Origin: CAJXQU01 sp965223825
Lineage (GTDB): Bacteria; Pseudomonadota; Gammaproteobacteria; CAJXQU01
Assembly (NCBI GenBank): GCA_965223825.1
Contig: OZ245018.1
Span: 1,798,001-1,862,000, forward strand
DNA: 64,000 nucleotides
Direction of reading: 5' to 3'
Shown here: positions 22,736 through 31,808 of the stretch, piece after piece
How the letters are laid out: every line of letters starts with the position of its first letter
How positions within the stretch are numbered: the first letter of the stretch is position 1
Made by a program: the position numbers and the translations under genes
The notes under the pieces: generated by a model
What the model was told of the DNA's origin: nothing
Databases searched by the model: none
What the model saw: the letters and a program-made list of their open reading frames with translations, nothing else

Positions 22736-25027
22736 ATGTCCCTCAATACTTTTACTGGTAACACTGCTGATAACACCTGTTCTGAATCCGTCGGCCAATG
22801 CGACTTGCTCGAACAAGATTCTTCCTCCCTCGACATCAGTCTGCCGGACTTTGTGTCCGAATTCGGTGACGAACTACTGGATTCACTCAACCGCGCCAAT
22901 CCCCCGGTGTATACCGGGCAGGCACGGGCATACCATGAAACCATTCTTGGCGGCCTGAAGCGGCAACTGTTTCCCGCCCAGGCCGACGTGGTTCATGCCG
23001 TCACCGAGTTGCTGATCAATCGTGGTGAACGGGCCGCCATCGTCAATGGCGAAATGGGCTGTGGCAAGACGACCGTTGGCATTGCCACGGCCGCCGTCCT
23101 CAATGCCGAAGGCTACCGCCGCACCCTGGTGCTCTCACCTCCCCACCTGGTCTACAAGTGGCGACGGGAAATCCAGGAGACGGTCGCCGACGCCAAGGTC
23201 TGGGTTCTCAACGGCCCGGACACTCTGGTCAAACTTCTCAAGCTGCGCGAGCGGTTGGGCGTGCCCTCCCAGGGACTGGAATTCTTTGTCCTGGGCCGTG
23301 TGCGCATGCGCATGGGTTTTCACTGGAAGCCGGTGTTTGTACGACGGCGTACCCGCCATGGCGACGTGGGGACCTGTCCAAATTGTGGTCAGGTCATCAC
23401 CGATCTGGACGGCGAGCCCATCAATCCAGTTGAGCTGGAGGCGGAGGACTCCCGTCGTAGCTGTGGCCACTGTGCCTCGGCGCTGTGGACCCTGATGCGG
23501 CCCCGGCGCCTGTCGGTCAATGACCAGTCTCAGGCTGTGCTGAAGGCATTGAAACGTATTCCCACCATCGGCGAGGTTACTGCCCAGAAGCTGATGAAAA
23601 CCTTTGGGGAATCGTTCCTAGCCTCCATGCTGGGCGACAATCTGTACGAGTTCATCAACCTGATGGACAGTGACGGTGAACTGGTATTCTCCGATCGCCA
23701 GGCCCAGCGCATGGAACGCGCCATGGCCAACATGGAGTTCGGCTTTGGTGAAGGGGGCTATCAACCCTCGGAATTCGTCAAACGCTACCTGCCGCAGGGC
23801 ACGTTCGACCTGCTCATCGCCGACGAGGCGCACGAGTACAAGAACGCTGGCTCCGCACAGGGGCAGGCCATGGGCGTACTGGCGGCCAAGGCGCGCAAGA
23901 CGCTATTGCTCACCGGCACCCTGATGGGCGGCTACGGAGACGATATCTTTTATCTGCTGTTCCGCGCCTTGCCCGGACGAATGATCGAAGACGGCTACCG
24001 GCCCGGTAAACAAGGTAGTCTGACGCCCGCGGCGATGGCGTTTATGCGCGATCACGGTGTGCTTAAGGATATTTATTCCGAGAGCAACGGCTCAGCCCAC
24101 AAGACCGCCAAGGGCAGCAAAATCACGGTGCGAACCGTGAAAGCCCCCGGATTTGGTCCCAAGGGTGTGTTGCGCTGTGTACTGCCGTTCACGGTATTCC
24201 TCAAGTTGAAGGACATTGGTGGCAATGTGCTGCCGCCCTATGACGAGGAATTTCGCGAGGTAGCTATGGATAGTGAGCAAGCGCAGGCCTACTCCCGCCT
24301 GGCGGGGCAATTGACCGCTGAGTTGAAGCAGGCCCTGGCGCGCCGCGACACGACGCTGCTGGGCGTGGTACTCAATGTTCTCCTGGCTTGGCCAGACACC
24401 TGCTTTCGGGCAGAGACGGTCAAACATCCTCGCACCCGTGACTTGCTGGCGTTTACGCCGTCATTGTTCACTGATCTGGACGTCATGCCCAAGGAACAGG
24501 AGCTGAGTGACATCTGCCGGGAGGAGAAAGCTGCCGATCGCAAGGTGCTGGTCTACAGCGTCTATACCGGGACACGGGACACCACGTCTCGGCTGAAGGT
24601 GCTGCTGGAGCAGGAAGGCTTCAAGGTGGCGGTACTGCGCGCCAGCGTGGATGCCTCCCGCCGGGAAGACTGGATCGTCGACAAGCTCGACCGCGGTATC
24701 GATGTGCTCATCACCAACCCGGAACTGGTCAAGACCGGGCTGGATCTGCTGGAGTTTCCGACGATTGTGTTCATGCAATCCGGGTACAACGTCTACAGTC
24801 TGCAGCAGGCCTCCCGGCGTTCCTGGCGCATCGGCCAGAAGCAACCGGTCAAAGTGATCTACCTCGGCTACGCGGCCACCTCGCAGATGACCTGCCTGGG
24901 GCTGATGGCGAAAAAAATCGCCGTTTCCCAAAGCACCTCTGGCGATGTGCCGGAATCCGGGCTTGATGCCCTTAATCAGGACGGTGATTCGGTGGAAGTG
25001 GCTTTGGCTAGGCAGTTGGTAAACTGA
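22736..25027 (+). CDS. SNF2-like DEAD/DEAH-box helicase of the ICE backbone
   Basis: This 763-aa superfamily 2 ATPase has Walker A GEMGCGKTT with K111, LVLSPPHLVYKWRREI (motif Ia), the DEAH box D363-E-A-H, and LLTGTLMGGYGDD (motif III). The helicase C-terminal domain ends with the SNF2-type motif VI QQASRRSWRIGQKQPVKVIY. A four-cysteine zinc ribbon (CPNCGQ and later CGHC) is inserted between motifs Ia and II, at about 212-245. Homologues are constant in PFGI-1-type ICEs next to the methyltransferase. It probably remodels DNA or protein-DNA complexes; its transfer role is unproven. Confidence 0.9.
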   Translation: MSLNTFTGNTADNTCSESVGQCDLLEQDSSSLDISLPDFVSEFGDELLDSLNRANPPVYTGQARAYHETILGGLKRQLFPAQADVVHAVTELLINRGERAAIVNGEMGCGKTTVGIATAAVLNAEGYRRTLVLSPPHLVYKWRREIQETVADAKVWVLNGPDTLVKLLKLRERLGVPSQGLEFFVLGRVRMRMGFHWKPVFVRRRTRHGDVGTCPNCGQVITDLDGEPINPVELEAEDSRRSCGHCASALWTLMRPRRLSVNDQSQAVLKALKRIPTIGEVTAQKLMKTFGESFLASMLGDNLYEFINLMDSDGELVFSDRQAQRMERAMANMEFGFGEGGYQPSEFVKRYLPQGTFDLLIADEAHEYKNAGSAQGQAMGVLAAKARKTLLLTGTLMGGYGDDIFYLLFRALPGRMIEDGYRPGKQGSLTPAAMAFMRDHGVLKDIYSESNGSAHKTAKGSKITVRTVKAPGFGPKGVLRCVLPFTVFLKLKDIGGNVLPPYDEEFREVAMDSEQAQAYSRLAGQLTAELKQALARRDTTLLGVVLNVLLAWPDTCFRAETVKHPRTRDLLAFTPSLFTDLDVMPKEQELSDICREEKAADRKVLVYSVYTGTRDTTSRLKVLLEQEGFKVAVLRASVDASRREDWIVDKLDRGIDVLITNPELVKTGLDLLEFPTIVFMQSGYNVYSLQQASRRSWRIGQKQPVKVIYLGYAATSQMTCLGLMAKKIAVSQSTSGDVPESGLDALNQDGDSVEVALARQLVN

Positions 25028-25049
25028 GTATTGTTTGATCTGATCTTGG

Positions 25050-25077
25050 CGGCCCCTTCGGGGGCCGTATTTATTAC
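25050..25077 (+). terminator. Rho-independent terminator after the helicase
   Basis: CGGCCCC/GGGGCCG with a TTCG loop (25050-25067) is followed by TATTTATT. It separates the backbone from the convergent capP gene. Confidence 0.85.
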
Positions 25078-25102
25078 AACGCAAGGTGATTTGAGGCGGG
25101 AA

Positions 25103-26014
25103 TCAGTCTAGCCAAGAACTACCGGGATTAACGCGCTGCATGTGTTCAAAGGCATCCTCGAAAGGCTCTTCATCAATCGATGCCCCTCGATTCAAAGCGT
25201 CCCCAAAATGTAGCAACGAGAGCGTAAAATAGTATTGATCCGAAAAGAGGACGTGTTCATGACAGGACTCTTTAAGCCACTGTGGTGTGTCGTGATACTC
25301 GCTAGCCATGGAATTGCCGATATCCCGACGCCGGGCAGCCAGCGACCCTTCAGGTACAGGGATCGGTGGTCTACTCCTAGTCTTGTAATAAAGCCCTGAC
25401 TTGAGAGCCGCCTTACTGGAACGAGTCCATAGAATAAAACCATCCCTGGACACAACCAGCACCGACCGCCTGGTTGTGAACTGGAGCCAGCGCAAGATCG
25501 CAGCAATCAAGGACACGTCATAGCGCGTTGCGCAAGCACCCAACACATCAAAATCCGCTCTCTCTGAGACTTGGATCTGAGTGCGAAAATCATCAAGAGG
25601 CATCAGCAGGGTCGCAGCAAAGTCGTTGGCCTGGTACTCAAGCTGGCCGTATTCAGAATCCCACCCAGCCATATCCTCGGTACTACACTGAAACCCCTCG
25701 GGATAGTGCAAACGATGAAGCAAGTAATGCCCGAACTCATGGCCAAGCGTGAAATTTATCCGTCCCGGGGACTGCGTGTTGTTGTAGATGATTCCCCATC
25801 CCCTCTTTCCAGGCGGTGCTGGCGTCAAGGCCCCTTCGAAACCAGGGAGATCCGCCCCCTTAATCATAGTCAGTGGGTCATCAGGGAATTTTTGGGCAGA
25901 GATTTCCCGCGCAACCTCGCTCACGTTAACCGGAAACCGGTCATTGCCAAACACAGTTCTCAGTACGATTGAAATCTCATTGGCAACACGCTTTGGACGG
26001 GGAGTATTCGTCAT
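25103..26014 (-). CDS. capP: ImmA/IrrE-type metallopeptidase, probable CapP
   Basis: The 303-aa protein has the zinc motif HEFGH at 92-96 (LGHEFGHYLLHR) and a downstream QANDFAATLLMPLD segment typical of the ImmA/IrrE (M78) family. In CBASS loci with a capH-capP pair, CapP senses DNA damage (single-stranded DNA) and cleaves the CapH repressor, switching on CBASS. Here it overlaps the HTH gene by four bases and the pair is divergent from a type II CBASS operon, exactly that arrangement. The family call is firm; the CapP name rests on context. Confidence 0.85.
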   Translation of the reverse strand: MTNTPRPKRVANEISIVLRTVFGNDRFPVNVSEVAREISAQKFPDDPLTMIKGADLPGFEGALTPAPPGKRGWGIIYNNTQSPGRINFTLGHEFGHYLLHRLHYPEGFQCSTEDMAGWDSEYGQLEYQANDFAATLLMPLDDFRTQIQVSERADFDVLGACATRYDVSLIAAILRWLQFTTRRSVLVVSRDGFILWTRSSKAALKSGLYYKTRSRPPIPVPEGSLAARRRDIGNSMASEYHDTPQWLKESCHEHVLFSDQYYFTLSLLHFGDALNRGASIDEEPFEDAFEHMQRVNPGSSWLD

Positions 26015-26325
26015 TCATCTTTCCAAAGATCGACCATCTGCCGGATTTTTTCTTTAACCTCTGGCGACATTTGGCGGTACTCCCGATAAAACATCCGGTC
26101 GGTGGAATCTTCCTCATTAACCTCACCGCCAACGAAGTAATCAATGGTGACGCCCAATGCCGCTGCCAGACTGGAAAGCTTCTCTGCTGAAGGGCGGGGC
26201 GGGTTGCGGTTCTCCAGCTCCCAGACATAGCTCTTGCTACAGTTTGCTTTGTTCGCGAGCTGCTCCAATGTAAGCCCCTTCCGCTTGCGGAGCTCAAAGA
26301 TCTTTTCGCCGACTGTAGATGCCAT
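26011..26325 (-). CDS. capH: XRE-family HTH repressor, probable CapH
   Basis: This 104-aa regulator has an N-terminal XRE helix-turn-helix (FELRKRKGLTLEQLANKANC, then SKSYVWELENRN) and a C-terminal helical segment (MSPEVKEKIRQMVDLWKDE) suited to dimerisation. In capH-capP systems the HTH protein represses the CBASS promoter until cleaved by CapP. It is divergent from the HNH-SAVED gene across a 218-bp intergenic region that holds a near-consensus promoter and repeated TCCGAA sites. Function is inferred from family and position. Confidence 0.85.
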   Translation of the reverse strand: MASTVGEKIFELRKRKGLTLEQLANKANCSKSYVWELENRNPPRPSAEKLSSLAAALGVTIDYFVGGEVNEEDSTDRMFYREYRQMSPEVKEKIRQMVDLWKDE

Positions 26326-26354
26326 GGTTAACCACTTTCCAAATCAAAGTTCAC

Positions 26355-26388
26355 AACTCCGAACAATAATACCTTGACATCCGAATTT
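26355..26388 (+). promoter_or_regulatory. Candidate CapH operator (TCCGAA repeats)
   Basis: ACTCCGAAC and ACATCCGAAT carry TCCGAA at 26358-26363 and 26380-26385, exactly 22 bp apart, i.e. on the same DNA face. The second copy lies between the -35 and -10 boxes of the CBASS promoter, so a bound repressor would block it. The repeats are seen; binding by CapH is inferred. Confidence 0.45.
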
Positions 26389-26401
26389 CAAGCGGCATAA
26401 T
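26374..26401 (+). promoter_or_regulatory. CBASS operon promoter
   Basis: TTGACA (26374-26379), a 16-base spacer and CATAAT (26396-26401) form a near-consensus sigma-70 promoter pointing to the CBASS genes. The leader to the first start codon would be about 135 nt. Confidence 0.65.
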
Positions 26402-26543
26402 AATTCCAGAGTACTGAACATTAATTATTGGAGTATCGCACACCTTCAGCTCATATAGGGCTTGAAGAGCAAAAAATACACCATATTTAGTAATATCTAA
26501 ATGTGTGGAACGGCCCGTAACAACTAAGGTGAGAATACTCGCA

Positions 26544-27719
26544 GTGGCAGATCAACAAAAGCTTAAGCCCGCAAATGGGCGCTACAACACTAACGATGAA
26601 ACGAAGAAGGTCGTTTGGATCCAAGCTGCCGGTCACTGCGAACTCTGTGGTAGTGATCTGATGTACGACTACCGCACAGGCCAGCCCATGAAATGGGGGG
26701 AGGTTGCCCATATCCTGCCGGCCAGCCCCAAAGGCCCCCGGGCACAGGCGGAGCATGATGACGCAAAAGCGCAGGCGCTCACAAACGACTCCGCCAACCT
26801 CATGCTCCTATGTCCCAGCTGTCACGACAAAATTGATCGTGATGCAGACGGGTACCCGGAGAGCGACTTGAGCGGCCTACACCAAGCGTACTTGGAACGC
26901 ATTCGGCTCGCGGCTACGGCGCCAGATGGCGGCCGGGCGATTCCTGTAATTGTGCAGAGCCAGCACTTTGAGACGATCAATGAAATTCCCGTTCGCGATT
27001 TGTTGGTTGCAATGTCTTCTGAAGGGCTAACAGCTTTCGATCACGGCATCAAAATCACTTTTCCCTCACCCGGACCTCGCGGTAGGGATGAAGCCTACTG
27101 GCAGAATATCAAGGACAATATCCACCATAACCTGGAGCAGCAATTAAGACGCCGTGGAGGCACCTATGGCGATGCGCCTGCGCTAGCTGTGGTGGGCCTA
27201 GCCGACATTCCGGCACTAATGTTACTGGGACAGGCCATAGGAGACCGCTCCAAACGTCTGCTCTTTTCCTTTAACCGCGAGCATCACCTGCGCTGGCCCG
27301 ATCTGTCCGCTGAGCCACCAAAGTTTCTGTTCACTCCTCCGCCAGATGGCGATGGCCCACTAGCACTAGTGCTATCCATCTCCGCGCTGGTCCCGCATCG
27401 CGATGTGGAAGAGGCTTTACCCGGTACACGTATCGCTGAACTGAGCATTCCTGAACCCAGCTATATGATGGTCCAGAACCGTCGTGTTATTCACGCATTC
27501 CGCGACGCTCTCCAAATCCGCTTGAGCCAACTCGAAGCCATGACTGCGAGCACGATCCATGTGTTCGCAGCAATCCCAGCCGCACTAGCAGTTGAGTTTG
27601 GCGCCTTGCTCACCACCCAACACCAGCATCCGTACCTAATCTTTGACCGGGATAAGGACAACCAAAACCAGTTCAAGCCAACACTACATTTGGGCCCCCA
27701 GGCCCAGGAGGCCTCATAA
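26544..27719 (+). CDS. cap5: CBASS effector Cap5: HNH nuclease fused to SAVED domain
   Basis: This 391-aa effector degrades DNA when its C-terminal SAVED domain binds the cyclic oligonucleotide made by the CD-NTase. The HNH part shows CELCG, EVAHILPASPKG and NLMLLCPSCHDKID (zinc cysteines and catalytic histidines). The SAVED region spans about 150-391, with ALAVVGLADIPALMLLGQAI and a C-terminal IHVFAAIPAALAVEFGALLT stretch. The GTG at 26544 is preferred because AAGGTGAG lies 10 bases upstream; in-frame GTGs at 26505 and 26529 are alternatives. The stop overlaps the CD-NTase start (TAATG). Confidence 0.93.
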   Translation: MADQQKLKPANGRYNTNDETKKVVWIQAAGHCELCGSDLMYDYRTGQPMKWGEVAHILPASPKGPRAQAEHDDAKAQALTNDSANLMLLCPSCHDKIDRDADGYPESDLSGLHQAYLERIRLAATAPDGGRAIPVIVQSQHFETINEIPVRDLLVAMSSEGLTAFDHGIKITFPSPGPRGRDEAYWQNIKDNIHHNLEQQLRRRGGTYGDAPALAVVGLADIPALMLLGQAIGDRSKRLLFSFNREHHLRWPDLSAEPPKFLFTPPPDGDGPLALVLSISALVPHRDVEEALPGTRIAELSIPEPSYMMVQNRRVIHAFRDALQIRLSQLEAMTASTIHVFAAIPAALAVEFGALLTTQHQHPYLIFDRDKDNQNQFKPTLHLGPQAQEAS

Positions 27720-28969
27720 TGTCTATGATCATTGAGCAAACCAAGCGTGACAGCTGGGAACATTTCCTGCTTCGTGCAGCAAGAGAGATCTCGTTGTCGG
27801 AACCCTTGTACGACAAAATCAATGATCGTTACTCCCAACTAGAGAAAATCCTCTCCACCTCCGATAACCCACTGCTGGCTGGCGCACATATTTTTGTCCA
27901 GGGATCCATGAGGTTGAAGACCACTATCAAGCCCGTCTCCGGTGCACCAGCGGAAATGGATACAATCGACGCAGATGCCATTGTCTGGCTACCTCATGCG
28001 CAAGGGGCTGAAGCCCATGAAGTTCTTGAAGCAGTTGAGCAACGCTTCACTGAAGGCAGCCGCGTTCAGGAAGAGATTAAACCTTTACGTCGCGGGATAC
28101 GGATTGTTTACGCCGACGAGAACCCTGGTTTTCATATTGATGTCACTCCTGCCCGTGCGATTAATGGCAACGCGAAAGAAAAGGGTGAGGGAAAACTGGA
28201 GGTGCCGGATCGAGAGATGGGTTGGAAGGCAAGCAGTCCAATCCCCTACTCTAACTGGTTAGAAATTGCCTCTACCCAACAAATTACCTTGGAAAGCCTG
28301 GCGATAGCAAAAAGTCAACACACTTTTGATGAAGCAACGCAGGATCCCTTGCCTGACTATCAGGACTACCTCGATCAGGATCCGCTTCGCGCAGCGATAA
28401 AGTTACTGAAGCGGCATCGGGATGAATGGGCCATCCGAACTAAGAATGAGGATTATCGCCCCATTTCCGCCGTTATCACGACTTTGGCCACCCATGCCTA
28501 TCTTGATGTGGTTGAAGAGTCAAGGTTAACGCCACTACAACCATTGGATGCAATTCTGGAAATCGTTCGCCGGATGCCACAACATATCCGTTTTGAGGGT
28601 AATAGAAGTTTCATCTATAACCCCAAAGACAACGGCGAGAACTTCGCCGAGAAGTGGAATAAGCCGCTTAAGGGGCAACGATATAGCCAGGCTTTCCAAG
28701 AATGGCACTTGAGTGCTAGAGAGTCGGTATCTCTGGGGCTGGAGAATTTCGAATCTGCAGAGTCCTTTGCCAAGGCAGTGAAAGAGAACTTCGGTATGGG
28801 CGGAACATTTATTTCTGATGTCAATAACGAAATTCCAGCAAACTGGTCTATGCCGGGCCGACCTGCAGGGACCACCCGAAACTCACTGGCAATGGGGTCA
28901 CTCTTTGGAGGGTTAGTTGCCGGGGCGACCTCTCAGGAAGACATTAAACCCGTTGAACGCCTTGGCTGA
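27719..28969 (+). CDS. cdnG: CBASS CD-NTase (cyclic oligonucleotide synthase)
   Basis: This 416-aa nucleotidyltransferase makes the signal that activates Cap5. The catalytic GS motif is at G62-S63 (FVQGSMRLKT), the metal-binding aspartates are D84 and D86 (TIDADAI), and the third is D141 (FHIDVTPA). The C-terminus ends VERLG: a terminal glycine is what the E1-E2 protein Cap2 conjugates in type II CBASS. Pairing with an HNH-SAVED effector suggests clade G and a cGAMP-type or related product, but the product cannot be read from sequence. It overlaps both neighbours, so the operon is translationally coupled. Confidence 0.93.
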   Translation: MSMIIEQTKRDSWEHFLLRAAREISLSEPLYDKINDRYSQLEKILSTSDNPLLAGAHIFVQGSMRLKTTIKPVSGAPAEMDTIDADAIVWLPHAQGAEAHEVLEAVEQRFTEGSRVQEEIKPLRRGIRIVYADENPGFHIDVTPARAINGNAKEKGEGKLEVPDREMGWKASSPIPYSNWLEIASTQQITLESLAIAKSQHTFDEATQDPLPDYQDYLDQDPLRAAIKLLKRHRDEWAIRTKNEDYRPISAVITTLATHAYLDVVEESRLTPLQPLDAILEIVRRMPQHIRFEGNRSFIYNPKDNGENFAEKWNKPLKGQRYSQAFQEWHLSARESVSLGLENFESAESFAKAVKENFGMGGTFISDVNNEIPANWSMPGRPAGTTRNSLAMGSLFGGLVAGATSQEDIKPVERLG

Positions 28970-30737
28970 GCACCTCGAGCACCCCGTTAAAAGGGGTATC
29001 ACAGCACTCCGTGACTTTCTTGACGAAGACAATGCAAGCGCATTGCTTCGGTCCGCCCCTCTGAAATCTGGCGAGGCAGCCAGCTTCTACTATCCGCTGC
29101 CAACTGATTACACTGGAGAACAGCGACAACTGCGTATCAGCTTTCCATCTAACTTTCCTCAGGGGGAGCTTAAACTCGTTGTCGAGCCATCTCCTTGGCT
29201 AATTTGGCCCCATGCCATGGAATCAGGACTCTGCCTACATGGTTTTCGGGAGCGCCCCATCACGGGCACACCCGAGCTTATAGTAGAAGACAGTATGTCT
29301 CGCCTGAGAAAAATTATAGCCTTGTCCGTGGAGGGTTCATGCAAAGCTCGGCGTGACATCGAGTTTCAGAATGAAGTCACCTCTTACTGGTTCAGGCAGC
29401 ACGGCCCATCTGTACAGAACCTGCTCCTGCTGGACCGACCCCACAGTGCGTCAAAACTATTCGCCCTCAGTGCTCCGAACCAAATGTTACCTTCAGGCCA
29501 AGAGACGGTTTGGATGGCAACCAATACGTCCGTACTCAAGAAACACTTCAAACGTATGATGGGACGATCAGTAACAATTCGAGCGGCGGAAACCCCCAGC
29601 TTCTATGCCAAGTTGCAGAGCTACCCGGACATCCGCACTCCTGCGCCAGAGGATTTGCTACCATGGTTCACACCGCACTTGAAGAAAGGCGACTCTGGCC
29701 AACTATTCTCATGGTTTCGTGAGACAAGTTCATTAACCTCCCGATGGATTGCCTTGGAGCTTCCAGGGGATACACGCGCTCCGATCTACTGTCTCAACAT
29801 TCGCTCTTCTAACTCGCAAACCAACCGGGGCGCAACCTTCAACTTGCGCACTGCGCGCCGACGGCCTGCCAAGGCTGCTAATAAAGCCCCCACGCTCATC
29901 CGCTCGGCTAATCTGGATGTGCTTGATCGGAACGAAATTTTATCCCGCGACCTCAGCGGCATTGCCGCTAGTCTTGAAGGTTCTCGCGTCGTTTGCATCG
30001 GCGTCGGATCGCTTGGTAGTTCAGTGGCCATGCAGCTAGCTCGTTCCGGCGTCGGCCACCTGACTCTTATCGATTACGAGACATTGGTTTCAGCCAACCT
30101 TGGCAGACACGTTCTAGGAATAGATGACTTGGGAAAGGCAAAGGCCGTAGCACTCCGGGACAAACTTTTAAAAGATTTACCAACCATCGAAGTCACCGCC
30201 TATGCCACCTTCGCCGAGGTTGTATTGCAACAGATGCCCGAAGTATTCGAGAAAGCAGATCTGGTTGTAATCACCACCGCTGAATGGGAATCAGAATCCT
30301 CTTTTTGGAAAGCTAAATCAGACAACGCTTCCTGGGGATTGATTCAGGCTTGGAGCGAGCCGTACACCCAGATTGGGCATGCCCTCTTGGCTCCGGCTGG
30401 AGCATTTGATGCTAGACACCTGTTCAGCGAAAGTGGTGACTTCAAGCACAAGTTCACTGAGTGGCCGGAAGGGGGTGTGGTCTCACTCCCCGCTTGTGGT
30501 GAAAGCTTTATTCCTGGTGGCTCCCTGGGAATGACAAATATCGCTTCCATGGTATCGCAGACTGTTTTGCGTACCTTGAGCGGAAAAAGCGAGGGAACGA
30601 CCTGGATCAGCAGTATTAACAGGCCCCATGACATTGCAAGCCTTGGAGGAAACTACCTTGGGCCTGAACTGCCAGAAGGAATGCAACAGGCTTTGCTGGA
30701 GCGCGGATGGCCGAAGAGAGCGGACGGAACCGAATGA
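28917..30737 (+). CDS. cap2: CBASS Cap2: E2-E1 ubiquitin-transfer-like fusion
   Basis: The 606-aa protein joins an N-terminal E2-like domain (catalytic Cys C106 in MESGLCLHGF) to an E1-like domain. The E1 Rossmann motif is IGVGSLGSSV at about 361-370 and the likely catalytic cysteine is C527 (SLPACGES). Cap2 links the CD-NTase C-terminus to target molecules and primes signal synthesis. The start is a TTG at 28917, preceded by GGAGGG with short spacing and overlapping the CD-NTase gene by 53 bp; TTG at 28953 is an alternative. The assignment as Cap2 is strong. Confidence 0.9.
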   Translation: MPGRPLRKTLNPLNALAEHLEHPVKRGITALRDFLDEDNASALLRSAPLKSGEAASFYYPLPTDYTGEQRQLRISFPSNFPQGELKLVVEPSPWLIWPHAMESGLCLHGFRERPITGTPELIVEDSMSRLRKIIALSVEGSCKARRDIEFQNEVTSYWFRQHGPSVQNLLLLDRPHSASKLFALSAPNQMLPSGQETVWMATNTSVLKKHFKRMMGRSVTIRAAETPSFYAKLQSYPDIRTPAPEDLLPWFTPHLKKGDSGQLFSWFRETSSLTSRWIALELPGDTRAPIYCLNIRSSNSQTNRGATFNLRTARRRPAKAANKAPTLIRSANLDVLDRNEILSRDLSGIAASLEGSRVVCIGVGSLGSSVAMQLARSGVGHLTLIDYETLVSANLGRHVLGIDDLGKAKAVALRDKLLKDLPTIEVTAYATFAEVVLQQMPEVFEKADLVVITTAEWESESSFWKAKSDNASWGLIQAWSEPYTQIGHALLAPAGAFDARHLFSESGDFKHKFTEWPEGGVVSLPACGESFIPGGSLGMTNIASMVSQTVLRTLSGKSEGTTWISSINRPHDIASLGGNYLGPELPEGMQQALLERGWPKRADGTE

Positions 30738-31216
30738 CGGATATCGCTTGGCGGTGGCGTTGGCCTGGGGTGGACCATGAACTCCTGGTATCCCAGTCAG
30801 TCGCCGATGTATTAAGTAACCATCGGCAAAAAGGAGGTGCAACGGAATGTGGGGGACAATTGTTCGTAGATCCCAACGGTCGGTCAGGATTACTGCTTAC
30901 TTTGGCTACTCCTCCTCACAACGCCGACCGTGCAGGTAGAACCTGGCTGGAACTGGACGCGGAGCGTTGCCGACAAGAGGTATCGAACGCCAATATCCTT
31001 GGGCTACGCCTCGTAGGATATTGGCATACACATCCCCAAACTGTTCCCGCTATTTCACCTATCGACGCAGGAAGTTTCTTCAGGTTTACCTCACACCATA
31101 CTCAGGAATTGCCTCATCCGATAGCCATCATTGTTGGTAAATCCAAAAAGCCCGATGGAATCAAGGCATGGTCCTTCAGGAGTGGCCACTATGTCGAGGC
31201 AATGCGAACCAAATGA
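30734..31216 (+). CDS. cap3: CBASS Cap3: JAB/JAMM isopeptidase
   Basis: The 160-aa metalloprotease has the complete JAMM motif: E38 (ATECGG), H98-x-H100 (YWHTHP) and D111 (SPIDAGS). Cap3 removes CD-NTase conjugates made by Cap2 and so tunes the response. ATGA overlap with cap2 sets the start at 30734; a longer frame from 30707 exists. It is the last gene of the type II CBASS operon. Confidence 0.92.
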   Translation: MTDIAWRWRWPGVDHELLVSQSVADVLSNHRQKGGATECGGQLFVDPNGRSGLLLTLATPPHNADRAGRTWLELDAERCRQEVSNANILGLRLVGYWHTHPQTVPAISPIDAGSFFRFTSHHTQELPHPIAIIVGKSKKPDGIKAWSFRSGHYVEAMRTK

Positions 31217-31244
31217 GCACCTACTCACAGTGGCTGCCCGCTGC

Positions 31245-31808
31245 TCAACGTTTGGCTCTATCCGTTAGCATCAAAGCGAAAAGCTCTGCCTGGAAACGAG
31301 CATCCTCCAATGCGTTATGTGTCGGCGCACTGTATGGTTTGAGTTTATCAGCCATTTGGGAGGATTTCGTTCCCTTCCAACTGCAACCTGTAGATCCCAT
31401 GAAGTAGGCTTTCATATCAATCGCAGTGAAGCCAAAGGGATTGGCTCCCAAATATTTGTGGAAGTAGTAATTAATGAAAGACCAATCGAACGGGGCATTG
31501 AGTCCGACAAAAACAGGTTTCTGACCAGGCCGGAGCGAGGACTTTAACCATTGTTCAAACAGAATCATCGCCTCGCTTGGAGCCATACCCTCAAGGTCCA
31601 ACCTACTCATGTCCAAACCCGTCACGGCAACCGCTTCAGGATCGTGAGTCTCGCTGTCGGGCTTCAGCTCAAGGTAGATAGACCTTGCAGGCTCATCTAC
31701 CAAGCAAGCGCCAATCGAAAGTAGGCTATATACTCCAGGTGCCGGACCGGAGGTTTCGACATCAACGGAAATGTAAAGCTCATCTTCAATCATGCCAAAC
31801 CCATACAA
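31245..31808 (-). CDS. DEDDh 3'-5' exonuclease
   Basis: This 187-aa DnaQ/RNase T-like exonuclease has all DEDDh residues in place: D16 and E18 (SVDVETSG), D108 (NAPFDWSF), H164 and D169 (THNALEDARF). Substrate could be DNA, RNA or small nucleotide products. It is convergent with cap3, 28 bp away, and is followed on its own side by a non-coding region. It may be a stand-alone cargo gene or an accessory of CBASS, for instance clearing nucleic acid or linearised signal. An ATG at 31793 is an alternative start. Confidence 0.85.
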   Translation of the reverse strand: MYGFGMIEDELYISVDVETSGPAPGVYSLLSIGACLVDEPARSIYLELKPDSETHDPEAVAVTGLDMSRLDLEGMAPSEAMILFEQWLKSSLRPGQKPVFVGLNAPFDWSFINYYFHKYLGANPFGFTAIDMKAYFMGSTGCSWKGTKSSQMADKLKPYSAPTHNALEDARFQAELFALMLTDRAKR

